DNA of 64,000 bases from Gnetum montanum (taxonomy: Eukaryota; Streptophyta; Gnetopsida; Gnetales; Gnetaceae): assembly GCA_015680685.1 (NCBI GenBank), contig MNCI01003975.1, forward strand, positions 121,628-185,627, given 5' to 3'. Shown in pieces: positions 10,698 through 20,599 of this stretch (position 1 is its first letter; each line of letters begins with the position of its first letter). A program made the position numbers and the translations under genes. Below the pieces are notes generated by a model. The model saw only the letters and a list, made by a program, of their open reading frames with translations, was not told the DNA's origin and searched no databases.

Positions 10698-11598
10698 TGT
10701 TGAGCGACAAGTAGAACCTACAACCAACCATACGAATCACTAAGCGTTCACACACGATTTAGTTGAATTTCATGGACTTATAGCCTTCTAAGTAAACTAG
10801 TCTCTAGGAGGTGAAACTAATTGTTGCAACCATTGTCTTCCCAATTACACTTGTTAAATGCAAAGGTATGGTTAAGTGCAACTAAAACATATGTTTTTTT
10901 ATCATTTTATGTTTTATGTTCTAAGTTGCCTAAAAATAAAGAATAATAAATAGATATATTTTATTGCTAATTTAATCTAATAACTAGTTAACACTTAACT
11001 AATCCTAACATAAGCATCCATTTCCACTTGCCATACACATCCTAAACACGTTTAATGCTGCTAAGTTACCAAATGTTAAGTGTTACTAGGATTACCAAGC
11101 ACCAAGCATATACTCAAAGTGGTCATGCTTATGTGTTTAATTAATCGCTATTTAATCTATCTTAATCTAGCGTAATTTATCTTAATTTAATTACTTAAAG
11201 CATTAAATAAAATTTATTAAAATATTACATGCATAAAGGAAATAATTAATCTATTTCAAAGTGCTACAAGGTTTATCAAAATGCTTGTTTTTATTTCTAC
11301 ACACATTATAGTGCTTAGGTACAACAATGCTTAAATAAAGATCCATACACTCTTTGACTCCTAATACAAGCACTTAGAAAAATATTCTTTGAAGTGGAAA
11401 AACTAATAGAGCTTCACTACAACTATGAGACTTATGCCATAAATGCAGCTAGTAAGCATGTATTTATAGGTGAAACAAGGAGCCTCATCAATGGGTGCAC
11501 ATTAATGAGTCAAACCCTACATCAATGGGATCACATCAATGAGATTCTATCAATGGGATCGCATTGATGGCATATGGCCAAACCATGATGCTTCATCA
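10698..11598 (-). repeat. 5' LTR of A1
   Basis: The LTR is 901 bp, running TGATGAAG...(C)AACA on the minus strand, aligned with the other A LTRs. A TATA box (CTATAAATA) is near 11460. The U3 upstream of it carries a cassette of ATCAATGGG-type direct repeats (11488-11575), different from the cassettes of other A copies. The end next to the PBS is eroded (TCATCA became TCAACA). Confidence 0.85.
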
Positions 11599-12599
11599 AT
11601 ATTAGAAGTAATAAGAGTATACACAATCTTAGATCGATAAGGAAAAACATTATGATCATTAATCCAAGAAAAATCAATAAAATCATTATCAGAATCTTGA
11701 ATAGGTATGCTTCTATTCCAACTATTCAAAACATAAAAAAAGGTAGATTTTTTTTAAGGATGAATACCATAAATACTTTGACCCTCAAATCAAGTAATCC
11801 AACAATTATGTATGCAAAGGGATGAAAGGGAGGAGATCTTAAGACTATCCAAAGTACTACAAAGATAAGGATACTTAATTGCCCAAGGTTCATTGTTAAT
11901 AGAAATTCACCAAGAAGAAATATTATTAAGCATAGAAGTATAACTAGTAATATTATTAAAGTTCCAAAACTCACTAAAAAACTCTAGGTCTTCAAAATAT
12001 GCTTAATGACAATGGAACCTAAAATATTAATACCCTTTGAAAAAAGGATTCAATTTTAAAAATGAGTATCTTTCCAATAATCACTACTTATAGGCTTACT
12101 TATCTAAGTGTGCTTATGGAAAACAAGCTTCCAAGGCTCTCTAATAGAGAAGCATTTAACTATCCACATGACACATAAAGTAATACCCTACTTATAATAT
12201 TTTAGAATTCCTAATCCATCATCCTCTTTGTGAGAAGCGCAAATGTCCCAAGCAACATGAAAAACCCCTTTTATAGAATGGCTACTACTCTATTGAAAAT
12301 TTTTCAAAAGTTGATTAATGCAATGATAAGTAGAAATACTAGGAGTCCAACACAAAGAATAATACACATGAGTATCTTGGATGATATGCTTGCAAAAAAT
12401 AAACTTATTGATCATAGAAGGCTTCTTCTTCTTCCACTTGACAAGTTTTTGTTTAATTTTCTTCACTGTAACATCATATAAAGTTTTTGAAGATCCAACA
12501 AATAAATGGAATGCCTAACAATTTGAAAACATTAGCCATTTTTAAAAATTATCAATATTTAGACAAAGCCCATTCTTAAACCCTCTTATTGCAATAAAC

Positions 12600-13428
12600 C
12601 GAATATTTGAACTAATTAATTTGAGAGTCTAAGAGCCTATAGTATTAATCATCATGATAAAAAATATTATCAGTGATAGCTTTATCATTGTTTTTTTTTA
12701 AAAAAGAGTCCTCTATAAAATGCATATTCAATAAAGAAGGAACATCATAATCAATGAAGATTCCTTGAAGCAAATTCTATTCCTAGTCCTTCTGAATAGA
12801 ATGACATAAAAAATTAGCAATAAGGATGAAGAGATAAGGAGCAAGAGGAAAATCTTGCCTAATTGAGTGCTGAAGCTTAAAACTATTAGTGATACCAAAA
12901 TTAGAAGCCACAAAAACATTAGAATCTGCAAATAGAGTCTCCACCATTATAATAATTTTTTTTGTTAAAACCATGTTTGTGAAGATAGGTAATAATAAAG
13001 TGCTATTCAATTCTATCATATGTTTTAGCGTAATCAAGCTTAAGAAAATCAATTTTTTGATTGGAATCCTTAGCCCATTACATATCCTCCCAAGCTACAA
13101 CAACATTGTCTAGAACATATCTTCCTATGACAAAGTTAGTTTGCACTAGGATTGTTAAGTAAGGAATAATTAGTTTTAATCTTTTAGCAATATATTTAGA
13201 AAAAATTTCAAAAAATTAATAAGATTAATAAGGTACCAATTTTTAATATCAAAACCTAGAGCCTTATCATTGACCAAACTAGGAAAAACATCTTTCGTTT
13301 TAGAATGAGTTAGCAAGAAAATCTTCATGATTAAAACCCCTCTAAGATAAAGATACATTAGAAAACCATTAAAAATTTGAGGATTTGAACTAAATATAAT
13401 CATCCACTTTAATGAAGTCAATGGTAGG
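12600..13428 (-). pseudogene. LINE reverse transcriptase, broken
   Basis: The domain copies RNA to DNA at the nicked target. Readable pieces follow plant L1 RTs in order: a KLIIPYL-like segment and an N-FVIGR-VLDN segment (about 13190-13090), the finger/palm region, and RQDFPLAPYLF (about 12840-12810), which corresponds to the family RQGDPLSPYLF. The catalytic F/YADD motif appears as FIED near 12715, so the first Asp is lost. Stops and frameshifts divide it into at least three frames. The upstream part of RT lies on the other side of the solo LTR (14227-14660). Confidence 0.75.
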
Positions 13429-14226
13429 TGATGGGACGCGATATCGCATCTTCTCCTGAAATATCGCGTACGCGGTATCGTAGTCCACTGCCAGTTTTAT
13501 AAATAAGAGGCAGCTCTCCCTTGTTCCACAATTTAGAGTTAGATTGTAGCTAGACTCTGGTAGTTTTCTCCCTCCAGAGAGAATATTTTCCAGTTTCTGC
13601 CCGTAGTGTGGTGAATGTAATTGTACGACATCCTTTATTCGAGTGTGATGTACTTGGACATGCACATGACTGGCAATAAAGATCGAGATTACTTCATCAT
13701 TTTAGCATTTACTTTGTTTATTTATTTATTTAATTATTATTTACTACTTTCCTAATTAGTCTCTCTCACCCTTAAACTCATGTTAAAACGCAGAATGAGT
13801 ATGACTTGATTACGAGCATTTAAGTGTGACTACTTGGTAACCTAGTAGCGTACCTAGGATCTGTGCTTGGTAATCCTAGTGGTAGTTGTGCATGAAGTCC
13901 AAGATGTGTATGGATAATCAAGGAATGGATGCTCATCGCACTTAGGCTAGTTTAGATTCTCTTACCCTTTCCCTCCTAGATTAGATAATATTATTTTCCA
14001 TTGCCTTCAGGAGTAGCATTAGATTAGGAAACCCATCATACACCTCACTCTGGACTAAACCATACATGACAAATATAATACTAGTCCAGGTGGGAAGACA
14101 GTGAACTGTGACCTAAGGATAACTGTCTAGGTGCTACAACTAGTTCGTTTGCAGAGTTCGATCGGATCGCACGTGAAAACACTCGTATTCATATGGTTGA
14201 GTGTAGGGGTACCTCACCACTCATCA
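13429..14226 (+). mobile_element. Solo LTR of family A with TSD
   Basis: A 798-bp LTR on the plus strand begins TGATGGGACG and ends CACTCATCA. It is flanked on both sides by the perfect 5-bp TSD GTAGG (13424-13428 and 14227-14231). It matches the reverse complement of the LTRs at 19527, 31902, 37592 and 61075. The U3 cassette (13436-13485) contains GCGATATCGC-type palindromes like A-right. A TATA box (TTATAAATAAGAGG) is at about 13498-13511. It is the product of LTR-LTR recombination after insertion into the LINE. It is the only A copy here on the plus strand. Confidence 0.95.
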
Positions 14227-14659
14227 GTAGGTAAATTATCTTTACATTTTCATAATTTAAAATACAAGGTTCTTCCTCAACTTTTATCCATTTGAGATGA
14301 TTCTTAATTAGAGCACTTTTAACATTAAAGAGATCAAGTTGTAATGTAGATTTTATTTGTTAAATTTCATCATAAATATTTTTTCTTAGTTTTTCATTGT
14401 CTCTTGGCATATTGCTTACGCAACCAATGGGAATAATTGCAAACACAACAAGTTGCATGCAACTACCAGTTAATCCAACCTAATTTACTAGGTAGTCTCA
14501 CTTCAATATTTCAAAACAATGTCAAAATACATTTTCTAGAAGGAGTAAGAAACAACAAAGCACTCATATGGAAATTCTCATGATGTTGAACTAGATATTT
14601 TATACCAAATTCTAAATTAAGAGAAATTGAAAAATGGTTTAATAGAGTTGCATTTTTGT

Positions 14660-15330
14660 AAACAATAACATTTTCATCATAAACCATGAAGAATATTTGG
14701 AAAATTAAAATTGATCAAGTCTTTCAAAAATCTTATTATTACCTTCTTAGATGTTAGACTGGGTAAACCAATCATTATGGAGAATTTTTGAACCAACAAC
14801 ATCAGAAATACAAAAGTACTTCTTAATATCACACCACATTGAGAGCTCATGGCATACAAGTTGAGAAGAAGCTTCACCAACTTTATCATTAGATTTTTCG
14901 ATCATATTAAAATCACCTACAAAAAGCCAAGGAATATTAGGCAAAATTTGAAGAAAAAACTAGCATACAATAGTTCTATCTACAAAAGTAGTAGGAGCAT
15001 AAATGTTGCAAATACAAAAAGAACCTAAAGCACCTTGAAGAAAATCCTAGAGTACAAAGCTATCTCTACCATGAGAGAAAAATTTCTAGATTAAGAATGA
15101 TTGATAATAAGAACTACACCATCTTGGCTAATATTATGATTAATAAATAAAACTATAGAGTCATGAAGAATACTATTACCTACTATAATGATATCCAGAT
15201 TGGGAATTTTAATCTCGTAAAGAAAAATAAAATCTAGAACTAAAAGTTTAGTAAGAAGAAAAGAACTAACAACTCTTATTCAAAGTATATTATTAAGATC
15301 CCAGAAATTCCAAGAAAATATTAATATTTT
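14660..15330 (-). pseudogene. LINE AP-type endonuclease, broken
   Basis: This enzyme nicks target DNA to prime reverse transcription. The minus strand begins with SWNFWDLN near 15320, continues with CNIYAPT near 15000, and reaches the diagnostic WLFVGDFNMIE near 14935-14900. ERLDQF near 14700 corresponds to the C-terminal R-L-D motif. The order and spacing match plant L1 endonucleases. Several stops interrupt it. Confidence 0.78.
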
Positions 15331-15678
15331 ATGGAGGAAAGGAGGCCCCTATTGTGTTCATAGAATTAACATTATTCAAGGAGATTATCTCCATATTTTG
15401 ACCAATGGTAGTAAACATATTGTTCTTAATTAAAAAATCCTAAATGGAATGAAAAATCTAGAGTTTTGTCATATATCCATCAATAGATAGACTACCCTAA
15501 CGTTTTCTTCTATTAAAAACCATTTGAAAACCATCTAAACCAACATAATGCACAAGTGCAACAACATGCCCATGCAGCCAAACTATGAGAGAGTGGATTG
15601 TTCAACTCCATAAGATAGCAATTATGGTACAAATATAGAAATTATCTATCAATCACCTTCTATCAATGTGTACCAACC

Positions 15679-16335
15679 TGTAACCATCCACTAAATAGAT
15701 TTTGGCTAGTAAGGCATTACTTATATAATTATATAAAAAACTAAAACTCGTTAAAAATATGTAATAAAATCAAATGAATACAAAGAAAATATAATAGAAA
15801 TAGTAGTAAGAATCCATAAAAATGGCACATTAGGGTAAGGCAAAAATGCAATAAAATGTCAAATGTTGTTAATATAGTGATAATAGCCTCCATGTATTCT
15901 AAACCTAATATGTATACTAGGAACTAAAACAAGATGGATCCCTATTTTCCTAACCAAAAATTAATAATTAAATTAGGAAAAAATATAAGTAAGCTAGAAA
16001 TGTAATTTAATTATAAATATGAAACTAATAGCATATAGAATAATTCATTTACATCCAAAAGGCATTGGACTTTAATGTTGCATAACTATCAAATATAACT
16101 ACATGATACAATATGCAATGTAAATAACATACAAATAAAATCTAATTTGCATCAAAAATTGACAAAGTACAATGCCAATAAAATCTAATCCACCTCAACA
16201 TTATAACATATAATTAAACATTAACTAGAAATATAATGTCATGAAAGATCCTCAATCATGACATTAGTCATAGGTTTTCTCTTCTATGTTCCTCTCATCT
16301 AAGTTAACATAATCATCTAAAAACCACATAAAATA
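15679..16335 (-). repeat. D 3' LTR, left fragment
   Basis: It aligns along its length with 50207-50875 (shared words GGCTAGTAAGGCATTACTT and GTTGCATAACTATCAAAT). It is cut at 16335 by Copia-1 and resumes at about 45766. Non-coding. Confidence 0.85.
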
Positions 16336-17582
16336 TTTTGACCTTTTGGTATGTTAAAACCTTAAAGTAAATGGAAGAACAAGGATGCTCATATTTTGGT
16401 TGTTGTAAAAGGACTTAAAACTTGGACTTGAATGAAGACAAAATAAGAAGAAAGACATCATCAAGATCTCAAGGAAGCATGTGGAAGTTCTGAGAGCATG
16501 GACAAGGAATAAATACTTTAAAGCTCAACTCTGGTGATTAAAGGGAAACCTCAAGTATTTAAGAACTTACAGTAGAAAAACATCTCCCATCAAATGAAGA
16601 AATCTCTCAAAAATAGCAAACATCTTGGCTGAAGTAAAGAAGAATTAGTGAAGACATATTGTAGAATCATTAGACATCTCCCATCAAGCAAATATGTCTC
16701 TAAGAAATAGTAGACATGTTGGTTGAGTTGAAGGTTGCTTATAAGTAGACATCTCTAAAACATAGTAGATGTCTTTCTAGTGAGAAAGACATCTTTGTGA
16801 AGATGTCTCCATAAAGACATCTTTCCCATGGAGAATACATCTTTCTAGAATGAAGTTTTCATGTAAAAGGATGTCTCAAACTTGAACAAGACATCTCTAC
16901 TAATCGATACATTGTCATTGCATGAATTCCAATGTGATTTCGAAAACATATTGGCTATAAGAAGACTTCATTCCATTGGAAAATGTGCAAGCATTGAGTA
17001 TGATCAAGTGTCACTATCAAGCAATCATTGTATACATAATTCTCTTATTATTGTTCCTCATTGTACTATCTTTTGTCTTTTGTAAGTGGTAAAAGTAATC
17101 TATACCTCAAAGTACAATGATCATCAAATCTAGTTACATTTTTTCCTTGTAATTATTATTCTCTTTTATTACCCTGTGGGGTTGATGTGCTTTTTGCAGG
17201 AAGGCATCTTTCTTGAGCTTGTTGGGATTCTACTAGATTGAGTGTTAGTGTAGCACCACAACACTTTGGAGTGAAGCTCAAGTTGTAAATATTATAGAGT
17301 CCTAGAAGTCACATTCTAAGCTTGTTAGGACCTTTTGGGATTAAGTGGATTCGTTGCATTGAATCACTCCAAAGTAGAGCTTAGAGCTTGTACTGGGTGT
17401 AGTATTCTTCAAGTTACATTTTGAGAAAAACAAAGTCTAGAGGTGTGCTAGCAAAATACCATTTGAGTGTGGACTACCCAAGTTAGGAAACCATGTTATT
17501 TTTTGATGGGTGATCTATTTCAAAGAATTATTAATTTGGGAAAATTATTTTTTCCCTCCCCTTTTATGTTCAACAGTCGTCA
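16336..17582 (+). repeat. 5' LTR of Copia-1
   Basis: 1247 bp, aligned end to end with the LTR starting at 44535. The start is TTTTGACC where the partner has TGTTGACC. The U3 part (16600-16890) is packed with AGACATCT/AGATGTCT words, several containing TGTCTC. The end CA is fixed by the adjacent PBS. Confidence 0.88.
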
Positions 17583-17584
17583 AG

Positions 17585-17605
17585 TAGTATCTGAGCTTGG
17601 TACTC
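17585..17605 (+). promoter_or_regulatory. tRNA-iMet primer-binding site of Copia-1
   Basis: TAGTATCTGAGCTTGGTACTC is a two-mismatch form of the usual TGGTATCAGAGC site, 2 nt after the LTR end. Copia-2 has the near-perfect version. Confidence 0.85.
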
Positions 17606-17639
17606 TTTGCTTCAAGATTGAACAATGGAGTAGACATCT

Positions 17640-18161
17640 TATACAAGCCCAGCTATGTTCAATGGATTTGACTCACCTACTAGAAATCTAAAATGCAAGG
17701 ATTCTTCAAATCTATCTAGTTCAAAGTTTGGGTGTCCATCCTTAAAGGCTACACACCACTTGTTAACAACTCCACTGGAACCATCAAGCCCAGCAACAAA
17801 TGGAGTTAAGAAGAAAAAGATAAGTTCATGTTTAACTCTAAAGGAAAAAAAATTATTTATATTCCTCTTTGAATAAATCTGAGTTTAATAAAGTAGTGGG
17901 ATGTAAAATGGCGAAAGACATTTGGCAAACATTAGAAGATACTTATGAAGAAACCTCAATTGTCAAACAATCCAAATTGTTAGTTTTGCAAAGCAAATAT
18001 GATAAGCTTAAAATTAGGGAAGGTGAGAAAATAAAAGATTACTTATCTAGAGTAAAAGATGTTATTGTGGCCATTAGAGGTATCAATAAAAATTTTCTTA
18101 AAAGTGATGCTATCATAAAGATGATTAGGACTTTGCAACCAAAGTTTAGGCCAAAGGTAAC
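17640..18161 (+). pseudogene. Copia-1 gag, N-terminal part
   Basis: It encodes the start of a Ty1/copia Gag: the N-terminal segment from about 17655 is decayed and frame-shifted. The core from 17869 to 18161 reads cleanly, with AKDIWQTLEDTYEE, a SKLLVLQSKYDKLK helix, the EGEKIKDYLSRVKD segment, and LQPKFRPKV just before the break. This is the UBN2-type Gag fold region. It is cut at 18161 by Copia-2; the sequence continues in frame at 37517. Copia-2 carries a related Gag, so one Sirevirus-like element jumped into its own relative. Confidence 0.88.
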
Positions 18162-19371
18162 TATGGATCATTGAACTTAGAGAGGGGGGCAAAGAACACA
18201 CATGAATTTACATGGTTCCTCAATTTTTGTACTCCATACTTGAAGGTTATATCACAAGCACACCTCTAGATTTTGTTTCTCTCAAAATGTGGTTGAAGGG
18301 TCCACATCTTATATAGTCTTCAAGGCCTACTTTGGAGTGTTGTATTGCAACACCAATCACTCAACCCTGCAAGGTCTTATCAAGCTTGGAAATATGATTT
18401 CAAGGCTTCCACAACCTTTACAATCTTGAGCTCCACACCAAAATGTTGTACCATAGCACCAAAAACTCAATCCCATAGGATCCTAACAAGCTTAAAAAAT
18501 TCAACCCTGCATGATAACAAGAATAAGAATTACAAGGAATGGTTGCAACTCAATTGGCTAATCCTTGCATAGTTAAGTATAGCATACTTTTTACAATGCC
18601 AAAATGATAAGATAATGAAGAGCAACAAAGAATTCAATGATTAAAAATGATTGTACAATTAATACAACATGGCTTGAACTTTTCCCAATGCACATCAAGT
18701 CTTCCTATAGTTGTCATGTTGCTAAATCCTTTTCAAAACTCATGCAATGGCTAGCTAATGCTCGCTAACGATCATGAAATATGTCTTTTCCACACCTGAG
18801 ACATCTCTCTAAATTTGCCTTCAAATCTAGGAAGACATCTATATTTTCTAAAAAATGTCTTTCGGAAGTCTCTACTCTAGAAGACATCTTTGTCTTTTGG
18901 AAGACGCCTTTCTTAACTTGGTCTGCAATCTATAAAGATGTCTTTACCTTTTGAAAGATGTCTTTTTCTAGAAAATATGTCTTGTTATTTTTGAAGACAT
19001 CTTTATCTAAGTTCTCTCCAAATCTACCAAGATGTCTGTTGCTTCCTAGAGATGTCTTTCTTCACTTTCTCTTGCATGATGAATGCATTTTTTCTTATCC
19101 ATAACCATGACCTTCCATATGCTTTAATGATGTCCATTTTTCTTGTACAATATTACATCCTTGTTCATGTTCTTTGGATGTTCATTTGAGGACATGTGGG
19201 TGACCTCCTCCTTTGAGCTCTAGGATAGTTTTTTCATTGTCCTCTTTAGCTCATCTCGGTTTCCCATGTACATATTCCTACAAACACAATAACCATAAAA
19301 CCATGCAAAAAAATTTTATCTCCATTTTACTTAGTGTTTTGAGCACACCAAAACACACCAAAAGGTCCACA
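18162..19371 (-). repeat. 3' LTR of Copia-2
   Basis: 1210 bp; on the minus strand it begins TGTGGACCTTTTGG and ends ATCCATA (TTCACA in the partner). It is rich in AGACATCT/AGATGTCT (18780-19060). It aligns with 36284-37516. Confidence 0.9.
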
Positions 19372-19521
19372 ATCTTCCCATTTTTGGTGATGTTCAAAAT
19401 TTAAGAAAATGGATTAGTGAACATACAAATATAACCATACTACATAATCTCCCCCTTCTTTGTGATGTTCAAAACCTAAGAAAATGGATTAGTGATGATA
19501 AAAATATAACCATACTATTCT
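19372..19521 (-). promoter_or_regulatory. Doubled polypurine-tract region of Copia-2
   Basis: A segment of about 73 bp is present twice in tandem (19372-19443 and 19444-19521). On the minus strand each unit ends in a purine tract: AAAAATGGGAAGAT directly beside the LTR and AAGAAGGGGGAGAT about 70 bp farther in. Copia-1 shows the same doubling. Repeated PPT motifs are described for Sireviruses. Confidence 0.75.
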
Positions 19522-19526
19522 CATCC

Positions 19527-20415
19527 TGATGAGCGGCGAGGTACCCCTACACTCACCCATACGAATACGAGCGTTCACGCATGATCCGATCGAACTCCGT
19601 GGACAGGCTAGTTGTGGTATCTAGATCGTTACACATTGATCGCAGTTCACTATCTTCCCACCTGGACTGGTATTTGCTTTTCACATATGGTTTAGTCCAG
19701 AGTGATGCGTATGATGTGATCCTAAACTAATGCTACTCCTAGAGACAATGGAACATAATCTTGATTAAACTAATGAGTAATAGGAAATGAAGTCTAAGCT
19801 AACCTAAGTGTGATGAGCATCCATTCCTTAATCATCCGTACACATCTTGGACCTCGTGCATGACTACTACTAGGATTACCAAGTGTAGATCCTAGGTACA
19901 CTATTGGGTTACCAAGTAGTCACACTTAAATGCTCATGATTAAGTCGTACTCATTCCGCATTTAACAATGGGAATAGTAAATGATGATAAATAAATGTTA
20001 ACTAAGAAAATAATAAATAAAAATAACAATTAACAATAAAAATTAAACAATTAAAACTAAGTGAATGCTGCAATGATGAAGTAATCTCGATCTTTATTTC
20101 CAGTCATGTGCGCATCCAAGTACTTCACACTTGAATAAAGGTGTCGTACAATTACAAGCATCACACTGCGGGCATGCACTAGGAAAATATTCTAATTCCT
20201 ATGGAAAAAAAATGCAAGGGATTCGCTACAACTACTCAAAAGATACCTAAGAGAGGCAGGAGCCCTCTTATTTATAGGTCGAAATAGGTGTCGCATAAAC
20301 GGGGCCATGTCGATGCATGGAAGGATGCATCGACGGGGCCACGTCGATGCAGTCGCATATATGAGGTTCCATATACATGGCCTAGCAGATGTAGTGACCA
20401 TTAAACACTTCATCA
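19527..20415 (-). repeat. 3' LTR of A-full
   Basis: 889 bp. The TATA box (CTATAAATAAGAGG on minus) is at 20265-20280. Upstream, the U3 contains the inverted repeat 20309-20334 (10-bp arms GTCGATGCAT/ATGCATCGAC, 6-nt loop). By eye, a 270-bp stretch differs from the other LTR at about a dozen sites, mostly transitions. Confidence 0.95.
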
Positions 20416-20431
20416 TACCCCCACGATTGAG
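20416..20431 (-). promoter_or_regulatory. 3' polypurine tract of A-full
   Basis: On the minus strand CTCAATCGTGGGGGTA abuts the LTR start TGATGAAG. The G run is short, but it is conserved next to the 3' LTRs at 38470 and 62123. Confidence 0.85.
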
Positions 20432-20599
20432 TAAAAATGTGTCCTCAAGTTCCTCTTACAATTTGGAAGGTATGGACTTTTATTTACAACACACATGACT
20501 TGACACACACACATGACACAGCATCAATTTTACCAAGTTCTCGAGTGTACAAAGAAATGAAACTCACAAAAATGATGGTTTTCAGAGGTAAAATTGAAC

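Larger units (their letters stand above)
7311..11598 (-). mobile_element. A1: truncated, pol-less Athila-like element
   Basis: It reads on the minus strand. It has a 5' LTR (10698-11598), a PBS, a leader, a gag gene and then directly the conserved non-coding blocks of family A, without protease, RT or integrase. The same order occurs in A-short (37592-43414), so the loss of pol predates both or happened repeatedly. The 3' end is missing: the sequence stops matching other A copies at about 7311, where T2 begins. The 5 bp after the LTR are ATATT; no partner copy exists because the other end is lost. Confidence 0.82.
11599..15678 (-). mobile_element. Decayed L1-type LINE
   Basis: This is a non-LTR retrotransposon read on the minus strand, split by a solo LTR at 13429-14226. 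Endonuclease lies at about 15330-14660 and RT at about 13400-12600. C-terminal sequence reaches about 11700. The 5' end is not defined; 15400-15678 shows no further coding signal. The 3' end adjoins the A1 LTR at 11598, so no poly(A) tail or TSD could be read. Confidence 0.75.

Noticed and set aside
13390-13665. A 91-codon minus-strand frame that might be a gene
   Set aside because: It spans the boundary and U3-R part of the solo LTR (13429-14226) and is antisense to it; no domain.
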